DNA of 64,000 nt from Parachlamydia sp. AcF125 (GCF_018342475.1 NZ_JAEMUD010000001.1:1-64000), one strand, 5' to 3'; counted from the stretch's first letter, positions 18,564-28,738 are shown. The notes: generated by a model from the letters alone, not told the origin. Made by a program: numbers and translations.

Positions 18564-19542
18564 TTAGCTTCCCTGTAGCTAATTTTACATCCGAGCAAGC
18601 CCCTAAAGCAAAAAGCCTTTTGCGGCACCGTTCGGCAATTTGAGTGCCTGGGAACTTAGCAATCGTATTTTGGTAGTAAATAGCGGCAGCTTTCGGATAT
18701 CCTTTTCTTTCATAGAAAGAGCCTGTTTCAAATAATCCACGTGCATAGATCTCTTTAATTTTTACCACATTTGCTTCTACTTCAAGCAAACGCTCTTCTC
18801 CCGGAAAATCTTTTTCAAATTTGCGCTTATTGACTTCCGCAAAAGCCAAAATGTCAGGATTTTGAAGTTCTGCAGAACTTTGGTCCAAATAGACTTGTGA
18901 AATCGCCACGTAACTTTCAGGAACAAGCTCGTGCTTGGGAAAACGGCGAATCAACAGTTGAAAGCTCTCTACACTTTCGCGAAATTCTTTAAGCTCCCAA
19001 AGATATAGCCCTTTGGAATAAAGGGCTTGGGCCGCAATATCTAGAGAGGGCACAGCGACGATAATTTCATCGTAAATTTGTAAAGCAAGCGACTCACCTG
19101 ATGCCCATTTTGGGAGTTGTTTAGTACCCAAAAGGTGTCTTCGCGCCCCTTCTCGGAATTTTTCAGCGATTGCGAATTTGTACTCGATTGCTGTTTCAAA
19201 ATGTTCAGGGCATCCGTGGGCGGATAAATATTCTGTAAAGGCTCGATTAGCAAGCTCAAATTCTTCAAGCTGGAAATTAGCCACTCCCAAAAAGAAGAGA
19301 GCTTCTTGAGCCCACGAAGAGGAAGAAAAATTTGATGTGACAATATGAAATTGTTTTGCAGCTTCGTGCCAATTTTCTTGATTATAGGCTTGAACCCCTA
19401 AATTGTAATGCACGTGCATAGGCTGCGTAGCGATCTCTTGGGTATGGATAAAACGTCCATTTTTAAAGACATACCCTGCTTCTAAATTAGCAATCCCACC
19501 TAGTGTAAGAAAAGCACTCAATAAACATTTAAATATTTTCAT
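18544..19542 (-). CDS. BamD-like TPR periplasmic protein
   Basis: A 332-residue exported protein with a signal peptide (1 to about 22, no lipobox cysteine visible) and a series of TPR-like helical pairs. The first is YNLGVQAYNQENWHEAAKQF near 45. Further pairs come at about 80 and 170-205, the latter including SVESFQLLIRRFPKHELVPES, the spacing seen in BamD/YfiO and CpoB. Lack of a lipidation site argues for a soluble periplasmic or membrane-associated version. It lies between dnaE (57 bases upstream) and the LptE-like gene, all on the minus strand. Role in outer-membrane assembly is inferred from family and neighbour. Confidence 0.65.
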   Translation of the reverse strand: MKIFKCLLSAFLTLGGIANLEAGYVFKNGRFIHTQEIATQPMHVHYNLGVQAYNQENWHEAAKQFHIVTSNFSSSSWAQEALFFLGVANFQLEEFELANRAFTEYLSAHGCPEHFETAIEYKFAIAEKFREGARRHLLGTKQLPKWASGESLALQIYDEIIVAVPSLDIAAQALYSKGLYLWELKEFRESVESFQLLIRRFPKHELVPESYVAISQVYLDQSSAELQNPDILAFAEVNKRKFEKDFPGEERLLEVEANVVKIKEIYARGLFETGSFYERKGYPKAAAIYYQNTIAKFPGTQIAERCRKRLFALGACSDVKLATGKLNGTAEF

Positions 19543-19598
19543 CTCAATGACTTCCCTATTAAATAAAACCTAAAGTTTACAGGAGCCAAAGCTTCCTG

Positions 19599-22500
19599 TC
19601 AATCTCCTTGCACATCTTTAATCGCTTCCACCCCTTTAAGCTCTTCCTTTAATTGAGGAGTGAGCGAAATTCCCGAAGATAAATCGAGATACAAAGAGGC
19701 AAATCCGCGCGTCCCTATCACGAAATGGAGTTCTACCGGAACATTTCCCGGATGCTCGGAAAATATTTTTTTAATTTTTAAAATTTGACTATGCCTAACT
19801 TTCTCCATTTCGAGAGTAATCACACAAGTGCGTTCTTTAGGAGATTTCACAGAGTCGGACGGCTTAAGTGGAGCGACATTTTTTGACATGCTGCCTCCTT
19901 TATCTTGGCCAGCAGATGGTGTACTTTTTTGAGGAAACGCTCTCGCTGCCTGAAATTTTGCCCGATCGTAGGCTTTATCGCAAGCTTCTATCATCGCCTC
20001 ATCAACTTTAGTGAGATCATCTAGCCAACGGCAGGATAGCCGAACAGCTTCTTCTTTTTTTTCAACTTGTAAAACCACATATAAAGGTTGGTTTTCTTTA
20101 AGAAGTTCCCCTTTCTGTTCATATAAATCGGGCCAAATGGGCAATTCATAGCTTTCAATCCCATCGCTAATCCGAAGAATGGCAAATTTTTTCTGCGTCT
20201 TAGCTGACAAGCGCAATTGCACAGATTCAATGATAACTGCTGATCTAAAAACGGCATCGTGATTTAAGCTATCTATCGCGGCAAAATTGACGCATGATAG
20301 GCGTTGCATATACTCTTGATAGCTATCTAAAGGATGCCCAGTCAGAAAAAACCCTAATAATTCTTTCTCTTTTAATAAGATATTTTGCTTTGTAGTGGGA
20401 TTTTTAACAGGGGGAGCAAAGCTAAATTTTGCTTCTGAAGTCGCTCCCATACGGTCGAAAAATGTCAAAACGCCAGACTGTTCTTCTTTTTTTTCTTTAA
20501 GGGCGGTTTCGTACATCGGATCGATACTTAGACGCAAGGCATCCCGAGACCATCCTGTAAAATCAAAACTTCCGGCATCCACCAGGTTTTCGATACTTTT
20601 TTTCCCCACTTTTTTCAAATCAATCCGTTTAAAAAATTGGTAAAAATGGGTAAAAGGGCCGCGTCGATTCCGCTCTTGGACAATCGCTTCTACCACGCCC
20701 TCTCCCACCCCCTTAATCCCTTTCATGGCAAATCGGATCCCTTGAGGGGTCGCAATAAAAGTGGATTCCGCTTCATTAACATCGGGAGGGAGAATGGCAA
20801 TCCCCATGGTTTGGGCTTCTCGAATAAACTTGGCAACTTTACTTAAATCATCGCTATCACATGTCATCAAAGAAGCCATCCACTCTCTTGGATGATTGGC
20901 TTTCAGATAAGCTGTCACATAGGAAAGATAGCCATACGCCGCCGCATGCGATTTATTAAATCCATAGGCAGCAAACTTTTCCATTTTATCAAAGACTAAC
21001 ATAGAGGTTTCTTCATCGATCTCATTTTCAAGTGCCCCTAATCGAAACTTTTCTCTTTGTTGGGCCATTTGCGCCATGTCCTTTTTTCCCATGGCGCGTC
21101 GCAAGACATCCCCTTCTCCCAAAGAGTAGCGGGCCAGTTTACTCGCAATTTGCATCACCTGTTCTTGATAAACCATAATTCCATAGGTTTCAGCCAAAAT
21201 GTCTTTCATCCATGGGTGGTCATTTTCAATGGCTTCCCGCCCATGCTTGCGGTTAATAAAGGAAGGGATCATATCCATAGGCCCTGGGCGATAAAGGGCA
21301 CCCACCGCGATGATCTCTTCAAATTTATCTAAATGCAGCTGTCGAGCTAAGTCTTGCATACCGGCAGATTCAAGCTGAAATACGCCTAAAGTTTTACCCT
21401 GGTTAAGCAAGTCAAAAGTGCGCGCATCGTCCAACGGCAAATTGACCCAATCAATCCTCTTTCCTGTACTCGCTTGTACTGAAGCTACACACTGTTGAAT
21501 AGCAGTCAAGGTTTTGAGTCCCAAGAAGTCCACTTTTAGCATCCCCACCATTTCGACAGGTTTCATCGAATATTGGGTTGCCGGCATGTCGGAGTCTTTC
21601 GCGTTACAAATAGGAATAATTGAGGAAAGGGGCTCTCCGCTAATGATAATGCCTGCGGCATGGATTCCCGTGCTACGAATAGAGCCCTCCAATTTTTTCC
21701 CGATATCAATAATCCGCTTGGCATCTTCATCTGTTTCATACATCGCGCGAAGATCGGGATCTTTCTCTAAGGCTTTTTCGAGAGTGATATTTAAGTCTTC
21801 CGGGACAAGTTTGGCAATTTCATTGACTCTTGATAAAGGAATACTTAGCACACGACCCACATCTTTAATCGCCATGCGCGCTTTCATTGTGCCGAAGGTA
21901 ATAATTTGGGCCACATTGTCCTTGCCATACTTTTCCAAGGTGTATTGAATCACCTCGCCTCTCCTATCCATACAAATGTCTACGTCTATATCAGGATAAG
22001 AAAGACGTTCAGGATTAATAAAGCGTTCAAAGAAAAGGTGAAAACGCAAGGGTTCGATATCAGTCACCCCGATCAGGTATAAAACAATCGAGCCTGCTCC
22101 AGAACCACGTCCAGGGCCTACAGGGATCTCATTCTTCTTAGCCCAATTAATGAAATCCCAGACAATGAGCAAATAATCGCTCATTTCTTTGGGAACAATA
22201 ATGCCCATCTCATATTCTAGCCGCTCCCGCACAACTTGCATGGGATCTTTATCGGGAAAAATCTCTTGAATCTTCGCGAGTTTTTCAGCATCGTAACGTT
22301 TTTTAATGCCTTCCTCGCAAAGTTCCCATAGGTATTTTTCAACAGCTTGAGCACGCTCTTCTTTGGTGTAAGTTTGCCCTTCTAAAAAAGGGGGCACATA
22401 CACGGGATAATGTTTCGTTTTGAAGTCGAGTTGAACATCACATTTGTCTGCAATTTCTAGAGTAGAAGCAAGAGCTTGCGGCAGATCTTTAAAAACTTCT

Positions 22501-23363
22501 TGCATTTGCGTCGGCGATTTAAAATAGCATTCATGCGAAGAATAAACCCTCCGCTTGGGGTTAAGCTGCCGAAATTTAGGATTTCCCATCGCATCTTTTT
22601 CTAAGATTTCACATGGTTCTCCCGATTGAACATTTAATAAGATTTCGTGCTCTCGCCAATCTTCCCGATCAATATAGTGGCTATCGTTTGTAGCCACTAA
22701 TGAAATCTTGAATTCTTGGGAAAGCTCGACTAGAGCTTGAGTCACTTTGGCTTGCTTTTCTATATATTCCTGATAATTCTGCAGCAGCCACGTCTCTTGG
22801 TAAAGCCCATCTTTATGGAGATTTTCTTCCGACATCGTGTGCCTTTGAATCTCCAAGTAGTAGTCCTCTCCAAACAAATTCTTATACCATGCCAAGTGTT
22901 TTCGAATACTCTCTGGGTTCCCTTGCAAAATTTCATTAGACAAGCGGCTGCTTAAACATCCCGAAAGGCAGATGAGCCCCTCTTTATATTGCTCTAATAC
23001 TGCGTGATCAATGCGCGGATGGTAATAAAAACCTTCTAAAAAGCCGATAGAAGCAAGCTTACAAAGGTTTTTGTAACCCTGCATATTTTTAGCAAGAAGG
23101 GTCAAATGAAAGTCAGAACGGTTTCCGATTTTTTTTCGATCATGGCGAGATTCGGGAGCCACATAGACTTCACATCCAAGAATGGGTTTAACCTGGGCTT
23201 CCCGGCATGCTTTATAAAATTCTACAGCTCCGTACATATTTCCATGATCGGTTAAAGCAACCGCGGGCATTTTAAATTGCGCGGCTCTTTCGGCAATCAG
23301 ATTAATGGAAGCCGATGCATCTAAAATGGAATATTGGGAATGAACATGTAATGCGACCCACAT
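19599..23363 (-). CDS. dnaE: DNA polymerase III alpha subunit
   Basis: The 1254-residue replicative polymerase subunit. The N-terminal PHP domain begins at HVHSQYSILDA. The C-family polymerase core contains GPGRGSGAGSIV (about residue 415) and the catalytic aspartates in PDIDVDICMDRR near residues 455-465. The fingers (YQEQVMQIA, about 735), a helix-hairpin-helix region and a C-terminal OB-fold (about 1000-1090) follow. Length is slightly above the E. coli protein (1160) because of a C-terminal extension after a Lys/Ser-rich linker. It heads the run dnaE, BamD-like, LptE-like on the minus strand. Confidence 0.97.
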   Translation of the reverse strand: MWVALHVHSQYSILDASASINLIAERAAQFKMPAVALTDHGNMYGAVEFYKACREAQVKPILGCEVYVAPESRHDRKKIGNRSDFHLTLLAKNMQGYKNLCKLASIGFLEGFYYHPRIDHAVLEQYKEGLICLSGCLSSRLSNEILQGNPESIRKHLAWYKNLFGEDYYLEIQRHTMSEENLHKDGLYQETWLLQNYQEYIEKQAKVTQALVELSQEFKISLVATNDSHYIDREDWREHEILLNVQSGEPCEILEKDAMGNPKFRQLNPKRRVYSSHECYFKSPTQMQEVFKDLPQALASTLEIADKCDVQLDFKTKHYPVYVPPFLEGQTYTKEERAQAVEKYLWELCEEGIKKRYDAEKLAKIQEIFPDKDPMQVVRERLEYEMGIIVPKEMSDYLLIVWDFINWAKKNEIPVGPGRGSGAGSIVLYLIGVTDIEPLRFHLFFERFINPERLSYPDIDVDICMDRRGEVIQYTLEKYGKDNVAQIITFGTMKARMAIKDVGRVLSIPLSRVNEIAKLVPEDLNITLEKALEKDPDLRAMYETDEDAKRIIDIGKKLEGSIRSTGIHAAGIIISGEPLSSIIPICNAKDSDMPATQYSMKPVEMVGMLKVDFLGLKTLTAIQQCVASVQASTGKRIDWVNLPLDDARTFDLLNQGKTLGVFQLESAGMQDLARQLHLDKFEEIIAVGALYRPGPMDMIPSFINRKHGREAIENDHPWMKDILAETYGIMVYQEQVMQIASKLARYSLGEGDVLRRAMGKKDMAQMAQQREKFRLGALENEIDEETSMLVFDKMEKFAAYGFNKSHAAAYGYLSYVTAYLKANHPREWMASLMTCDSDDLSKVAKFIREAQTMGIAILPPDVNEAESTFIATPQGIRFAMKGIKGVGEGVVEAIVQERNRRGPFTHFYQFFKRIDLKKVGKKSIENLVDAGSFDFTGWSRDALRLSIDPMYETALKEKKEEQSGVLTFFDRMGATSEAKFSFAPPVKNPTTKQNILLKEKELLGFFLTGHPLDSYQEYMQRLSCVNFAAIDSLNHDAVFRSAVIIESVQLRLSAKTQKKFAILRISDGIESYELPIWPDLYEQKGELLKENQPLYVVLQVEKKEEAVRLSCRWLDDLTKVDEAMIEACDKAYDRAKFQAARAFPQKSTPSAGQDKGGSMSKNVAPLKPSDSVKSPKERTCVITLEMEKVRHSQILKIKKIFSEHPGNVPVELHFVIGTRGFASLYLDLSSGISLTPQLKEELKGVEAIKDVQGD

Positions 23364-23738
23364 AAGAACCCTTTAAAATTCGATTAATGTCGATAAAAAG
23401 AATACCAAACAACCTATTTTGAATGTTAGGATTTATCTCTTCAAATACGTGAACAATTATTTTTAAAAGAAGCCTTCCTTCCTTTATAGTAGACCTAATT
23501 GCACGTAACTTAGGTAAGGATAGGAGTACAGATTAAGAAACGTATAGGAAAATCCGATTGCCTATCGCTTAAAGTTGATATTGCTAAAAAACATATAAAT
23601 TATTTAAAATTAGGCACCTTGAGGCCCCTTTGTTAAGGAAAAAGAAAGCGGGACCGTTAATAAAAAAAATTAACTAACAAAACGACTGCTCTGAATAAAA
23701 ATGCAGGTGTCTTAATTTTAAAAATAAGGAAGAGAACA
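23364..23738. other. Divergent intergenic region
   Basis: An AT-rich spacer between dnaE (minus) and the hypothetical gene at 23739 (plus) must carry both promoters. A TATAGT at 23485-23490 could be a plus-strand -10 element but has no good -35 partner. No RNA gene or repeat recognised. Confidence 0.3.
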
Positions 23739-24575
23739 ATGCAACCTTCTAATTTAGAAAGAATTTCAACTCCACCTTCTTTAAGTCCTGAAAGCAACGC
23801 TTCTTCCAACCAAAAAGTTGTGAAGGAAGGTAAGCAATATTCTACCCAACCCCCAACAGTTTTTACAAAAACAAGTAAGGCTTTTAAATCCGTTATAACC
23901 GATAAGCAAGAAGCAAAAAATTCAAGTAATAAAGCTCAAAACCTCTCTCGGCCAAGCTTTAAGTTTTCAATGGCTCTAAAACAAAAACTGAAAAGTATAA
24001 AAGATAAAATATTTCAATTCTTAAGAAAAATAAATATTTTTAAGTTGTTCAAACGAAAGCGAGCCTTCCTACCAAAACAGGAAAAAGTAAGAGAAACAAA
24101 CATTTCCACCTCAGGAAAAATAGCCGATCTTCAATTAAGAAAGCTCGTCAGAGTAGAAGTTAAAGCATTTCTAAAGCCGTACCTTATGGAAAAAATTACC
24201 GCGGAGACAGAGGACAAAAGGCGTGGCCCACTTGTTCATTCAATCCTTGAAAAAATAAAAGAAAAGCATGGCATCCATCTGGAAAATGAGAGCTCACTGG
24301 TTCAAAAATATGCTATCGAGGGGTATTTTGATAGCTGTGCCTCAGACCTTTGCCTAAAATACGCACGTGAGTTTCGCACAGACGTGGCTCAAGCTAGGCA
24401 GAATGCGACAGAAGTTTTAATTCAGGCTTTATCCACTGCTCTTAAAATTGATTTCCCTGGATTGCATATTGAAGATAAAGAGATGAGGGAAAAAGCTACC
24501 ACGGCTATCACTCAAGCCTGGAATAAGCAGGCCGGTGCATCCGTTTCTTTTACCAAAAAGGTAAGCGTTGAATAG
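23739..24575 (+). CDS. Hypothetical basic protein, possible secreted effector
   Basis: A 278-residue protein with no family I recognise. The first 60 residues are rich in Ser, Thr, Asn and Pro and lack hydrophobic character, as in type III secretion signals. A very basic amphipathic stretch (about 75-110, KLKSIKDKIFQFLRKINIF then KRKR) follows, and then a helical domain (about 125-278). AAGGAAGAG a few bases before the ATG supports the start. It ends 17 bases from the convergent uhpC gene. The basic helix could bind membrane or nucleic acid. Secretion is inference only. Confidence 0.5.
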   Translation: MQPSNLERISTPPSLSPESNASSNQKVVKEGKQYSTQPPTVFTKTSKAFKSVITDKQEAKNSSNKAQNLSRPSFKFSMALKQKLKSIKDKIFQFLRKINIFKLFKRKRAFLPKQEKVRETNISTSGKIADLQLRKLVRVEVKAFLKPYLMEKITAETEDKRRGPLVHSILEKIKEKHGIHLENESSLVQKYAIEGYFDSCASDLCLKYAREFRTDVAQARQNATEVLIQALSTALKIDFPGLHIEDKEMREKATTAITQAWNKQAGASVSFTKKVSVE

Positions 24576-24592
24576 AGCTTAAACCGCCCTTT

Positions 24593-25951
24593 TCAAACCA
24601 ACTTTGCTTTTACCTTCATCAACCGGGGGTTTTTGGTGGCATTCCAGAGTGGGAGTAAGGCCACCATTGAAATCCCCCCACAGACAATCATCGAGATGAA
24701 ATAGCCTTCCCACCCGGTGTAATCGGTTATTTTTCCCAAAGGAGCCCCTGCGCATGCCGCCCCCATATAGGCGCAAAACCCTACGAATCCAGTGGACGTA
24801 GCGGCTGCTTGTTTATGGGAAAGCTCTGCTGCGGCTACCCCTATCAACATTTGCGGTCCAAAAATTGTAAATCCTAGCATAAAGATAGAAATAGCATCTA
24901 AAACCACGTAATCTTCCGGTACGAGCCAAAAAATCAACACAGACAACATCATCCCTGCAGCAAACAGAACATTTACAGGTCCTCGCCTAGCTCCAAACAA
25001 ACGATCAGAACTCCAGCCTGCACATAAGCTTCCCACAAACCCGCCCACCTCAAACAAGGAGATACAGGCATTTGCTCCCATACGGCTATAACCTTTTTCA
25101 TCTAAAAGATATAAAACAGTCCAATCATTTACCCCGGTGCGAACTATATAAACAAAGAAATAGGCTAGACCAAGCATCCACATATATCCATTTTTTAAAA
25201 CGTGCTCGACTAATATTTCTTTCGTGGAAAGCTTTTGCAGGCCTTCATTAGCCCCAAAACCTGAATAATCTTTCCGAAAATCTTCAATCGAAGGAAGGCC
25301 TAAAGATTGCGGCGTATCACGCAAGCGGTTAATTAAGAAGAGCCCCCCCAAAATGCAGAGAAAGCCGGGAATATACATTGCATATCTCCAGCCTAAGAAA
25401 TACAAACAAGCTCCCACAATCCAGGGAATCAAAAGCGTTCCTACATTATGGGAAACACTACAAGTAGACCACCAAGCCCCTCTCTCAGAGTGAGAATACC
25501 AATGTGTTAAAAATCGCGCACAAGGAGGCCATCCAAATCCTTGAAACCACCCATTTAATCCCCAGAAAACGCAGAAAAGAAAAATAGAAGATGAAAGTCC
25601 AAATAAAATATTCGCCACTCCCGTCATCATCAGACCAATGGCCATAAAATACCTGGGATTCGAGCGATCGGATAGTATTCCACTTGCAAATTTGCTTAGG
25701 CCGTACGTGATAGAAAAAATACTGCCCAATATCCCTAATTGGGTTTTATCGTAATGTAACTCTTGAGCCAAATCGGGCATGGCGAACGTAAAACTTTTTC
25801 TTGTAAAATAATAGAAGGCGTACCCTACAAACATCGAATACAAAATCCTGATTCTCCAATAATTGTATGTGCACTCAATTTCTTGAGAATCCTGAATAGG
25901 CTTGATATAAGGCGCTGGTTTTAGCAAATTAAAAATAGAGGCCACGCGCAT
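24593..25951 (-). CDS. uhpC: Hexose-phosphate transporter (UhpC type)
   Basis: A 452-residue major facilitator protein of the organophosphate:phosphate antiporter family, with about twelve membrane segments. The family signature appears early (YYFTRKSFTFAMPDL near residue 50) and includes Gly-rich SGILSDRSNPR near 90 and NGWFQGFGWPP near 140. Chlamydial UhpC imports glucose 6-phosphate from the host cell, replacing a glucose kinase step. Its position next to dnaE matches CT544-CT545 in C. trachomatis as I recall. Substrate is assigned from the family. Confidence 0.9.
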   Translation of the reverse strand: MRVASIFNLLKPAPYIKPIQDSQEIECTYNYWRIRILYSMFVGYAFYYFTRKSFTFAMPDLAQELHYDKTQLGILGSIFSITYGLSKFASGILSDRSNPRYFMAIGLMMTGVANILFGLSSSIFLFCVFWGLNGWFQGFGWPPCARFLTHWYSHSERGAWWSTCSVSHNVGTLLIPWIVGACLYFLGWRYAMYIPGFLCILGGLFLINRLRDTPQSLGLPSIEDFRKDYSGFGANEGLQKLSTKEILVEHVLKNGYMWMLGLAYFFVYIVRTGVNDWTVLYLLDEKGYSRMGANACISLFEVGGFVGSLCAGWSSDRLFGARRGPVNVLFAAGMMLSVLIFWLVPEDYVVLDAISIFMLGFTIFGPQMLIGVAAAELSHKQAAATSTGFVGFCAYMGAACAGAPLGKITDYTGWEGYFISMIVCGGISMVALLPLWNATKNPRLMKVKAKLV

Positions 25952-26207
25952 CTCCTTTTCTACTCCTTGATCGATGAGCTTTTACCCACCTTTTCCTATT
26001 TTTTATCGCTTAAAGCGAGAAGAAAAAACATAACATACTAATTTAAATTTTTTGAAGTTTGAAATTCCTCTGCAAGGGAGGTTTCAAAAATAAACCTATT
26101 GCTTAAACCAACCGACTAAGCGTCACGTTTTTAAACCGCTTGTTCATTTTTATTCAAGGCTTTCTCACATTTTTTGCCCGAATTCTCCTCAAACAGCTAC
26201 TCTTCTC

Positions 26208-26236
26208 TTGACGGTTGCAAGTAGATATGCTAGAAA
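26208..26236 (+). promoter_or_regulatory. Candidate extended -10 promoter for the FHA gene
   Basis: TTGACG at 26208-26213 is followed after 17 bases by TAGAAA at 26231-26236, with TG upstream of it giving an extended -10. It lies 63 bases before the FHA gene start, in a 347-base spacer between divergent genes that otherwise shows nothing recognisable. Confidence 0.45.
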
Positions 26237-26298
26237 GTCAGCGATGGAAAAAAGACGGAATAAAAATGTCTGACTGTTATGGCAAACCAAAACTCTAG

Positions 26299-28656
26299 AT
26301 GATTAAGCTCACCGTACAGCGTAAAAACAACCAAATTGAGGAATTTGTTTTTGAGAAATCCTCTATTAAAATAGGAGAGGGGGGAGAAGAAATCGATCTT
26401 TCTCTCTCTGAAGAATCCCTACACCCCTGCCATGTGGAAATTTACGAACATGACGGCTTCTTTTATATCTTTAACCGTGCAAATGACCCTTTTGTAGCTT
26501 TAAACGAGCTGCCCTTCAGAAAAAAAAGCCTTTGCGGAAAGGATGTACTAATGGTAGGAAAAACACGCATAGAAATTGAAGCGCACCCTGCAAAGAAAAA
26601 TGAAGAAGTTTTGTCGCCAACAGGTCCTTTAATCTCTCAGTCAGAGTCAAAGCACGCACATAGCGAGGGCCACGGGACAGCCAACTTACAAAAATCTGAA
26701 ATTCTCCCCCCACCTCCCACACTGGAGGAGGCAAACCAACAGGAGTTTTCTCTATACGCCCCTCAGAACCCTTCAAAAAGGGTAAACGAAGATCCTTCTC
26801 TAGAAATTGTTCCCCCCCAGCACGTACCAGAAGGCAGTCTCAGTCTTTCCTCTTTGGCACCCAAACCCTGCCTTGCAAAAAACGAAGAACTAAAAGCTCC
26901 CCTAAGCATGGCCCAAAAAAGTTGGAGATTTACACTTAGCTTAGGGGCAATGATTTTAGCTTTTATCACTCTTTTGTCAGGCATTGCTTATTTAAAATTT
27001 AACAATGAAAGCGATCGGGATGAGATTAAAGCTGCACAAGCGGTTGCAGATGCTGCAATGGCTCTCAGTTACGCTCAAATGGCTCGCTTAAAACCTCATA
27101 AGAGTAATTGGTCTCAGCCAGAATTTTTAAAAACAAGTTTAGCCCCTATCCTTCCGCTAGATACCAAGCCTTTAATTGACGTAGACGCCCAAGGGAAGTT
27201 TAAAAATTGCCCTTATTTGCTTCGCATCTATACCAGTGGGGATTTAAGCCATTTTTTAGTGATTGCTCAACCTGCTCCAAGCACTTTGCAATGGTTGCTT
27301 CCTCGCAGTGCAATCGTTTTAGATTCAGCTTCTATGGAAATGAGAAAAACAGCAGATTTGAAAAATTTAAATCGACTATTGGTGAATATCAATTCTTTAG
27401 ATGAACTAAACTCTAATGAAATTTTTAATATTGCCAAAGAAGGCAAACTCATCCGTTTATCGTCACTGAAACTGAGCAAAAGAGTTCGAGAATTCACTCC
27501 TCCAAAAGCCCTTTCTCTCTTACGGCCAGGCGCTGAAAACTATATTTATAATGCGCCTCGCTATCACCGGTTTGGCGAAAACATTCTTAATAAAGCGATC
27601 GCTTTACTTGAAGGTCCAGTAAATGATCAACAAGTCAGTGCGTTGAAACAAGATATCGAGGCGCTTAAAAAACTCCCTAACCTGGTGCTTTATACTACCA
27701 AGGGAATCGAGGGGGCTTTACAAGCCGAAAAAGCTTTATCCATTTTTGTGCCTAACACCCCTTTTCTAATTGGCTATTTAAAGCTTAGCTCGCAAGGTAA
27801 TATTATCCAGAACTCAATGCTAATGAATGAAGAGATCGGCCCTGCCTCTGGGGAAGCCGCCACAGACAAGCCGGTGAACAAGGATATAAAAGTGCAAGGC
27901 CCCTTATCCATAGCCGCTGAAAACACCCAAGCTCCCCCCTCTCATTTACATTCAAACCCTGTCTATTTGCAATTAGATAAGCTGTTTAACAATAGGAAAA
28001 ATGCCCTTCATCCTATCCATACCAAAATGGAGGAGCTCATTTCCAAAGAACGCATAGGGACTACGTCCGATTTTCATCCGCAATTTCAAGAGCTCCTCAA
28101 AGAACATGAAAAAATAGCGCTCGAACAAAGGGAAATTTTTAAAGAAGCCTTTTTTAAGCTACAGGAAGAATACTGGATGATTCCTTTAAAAGAGTGGATG
28201 GAGTATATCCAGGCAACAGGACTAACTCCTTTAGTAGAAGATATTCTAGTAGACCTTCCAAAAGAAAATTTTTTATCCCCTGGAGCCTTTGAGAATGCTC
28301 TGCGAAAAATTCGGGACAGCCACAATTTTGACGAACTCTACTCGCAAGTCAAAGAAATTACGGCTCACTTATCTTTAAATTTTTTCCCCTCGATTCAGCG
28401 TCTTATTGAGTACCAAAATACTTACAAAAATGAAGTCATAATCATGATCGATAAATTTTTGCTCTCCTCGGGGGAAAAACTGACTGTGCTATCCTCTTCG
28501 ACGCAGGAGATCTTAGACGATATTTTTAAACTGATCTGGGTAAATTCTCCCACCGAGCGGGAATTCTATTTGCATGAATTAAACCTTTTAATCCAAGAAA
28601 CCGAAAGTAAAAAAAATTTAAGCGAACCAGCTTCTTTGCAACAGATCCTAAACTAA
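26299..28656 (+). CDS. FHA-domain transmembrane protein (SctD/CdsD-like topology)
   Basis: A 785-residue protein. Residues 1 to about 95 form a forkhead-associated domain with the usual run of short strands (IKIGEGGEEIDLSL, CHVEIYEHDGFFYIFNR). A Pro/Ser-rich linker follows. A single membrane segment at about 211-232 leads to a large region that is strand/helix mixed at 270-480 and helical after 560. This cytosolic-FHA, one-helix, periplasmic-domain arrangement is that of SctD/CdsD proteins of type III secretion. The C-terminal part does not look like the ring-building motifs I know, so it may be a different chlamydial FHA protein. FHA domains bind phosphothreonine; the PknD in this window is an obvious candidate partner. 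Confidence 0.65.
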   Translation: MIKLTVQRKNNQIEEFVFEKSSIKIGEGGEEIDLSLSEESLHPCHVEIYEHDGFFYIFNRANDPFVALNELPFRKKSLCGKDVLMVGKTRIEIEAHPAKKNEEVLSPTGPLISQSESKHAHSEGHGTANLQKSEILPPPPTLEEANQQEFSLYAPQNPSKRVNEDPSLEIVPPQHVPEGSLSLSSLAPKPCLAKNEELKAPLSMAQKSWRFTLSLGAMILAFITLLSGIAYLKFNNESDRDEIKAAQAVADAAMALSYAQMARLKPHKSNWSQPEFLKTSLAPILPLDTKPLIDVDAQGKFKNCPYLLRIYTSGDLSHFLVIAQPAPSTLQWLLPRSAIVLDSASMEMRKTADLKNLNRLLVNINSLDELNSNEIFNIAKEGKLIRLSSLKLSKRVREFTPPKALSLLRPGAENYIYNAPRYHRFGENILNKAIALLEGPVNDQQVSALKQDIEALKKLPNLVLYTTKGIEGALQAEKALSIFVPNTPFLIGYLKLSSQGNIIQNSMLMNEEIGPASGEAATDKPVNKDIKVQGPLSIAAENTQAPPSHLHSNPVYLQLDKLFNNRKNALHPIHTKMEELISKERIGTTSDFHPQFQELLKEHEKIALEQREIFKEAFFKLQEEYWMIPLKEWMEYIQATGLTPLVEDILVDLPKENFLSPGAFENALRKIRDSHNFDELYSQVKEITAHLSLNFFPSIQRLIEYQNTYKNEVIIMIDKFLLSSGEKLTVLSSSTQEILDDIFKLIWVNSPTEREFYLHELNLLIQETESKKNLSEPASLQQILN

Positions 28657-28714
28657 AAACCCCATAAAATATCGTCTAGGCAGAGTATTCACCTTTTTTA
28701 AGTTTATCTTCTTA

Positions 28715-28738
28715 TCCCTCTATTTAAGACTAGAGGGA
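28715..28738. terminator. Weak hairpin between convergent FHA and ispG genes
   Basis: An 8-bp stem, TCCCTCTA (28715-28722) with TAGAGGGA (28731-28738), lies between the two convergent stop codons. There is no strong T run on either side, so terminator function is only plausible. Confidence 0.3.
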
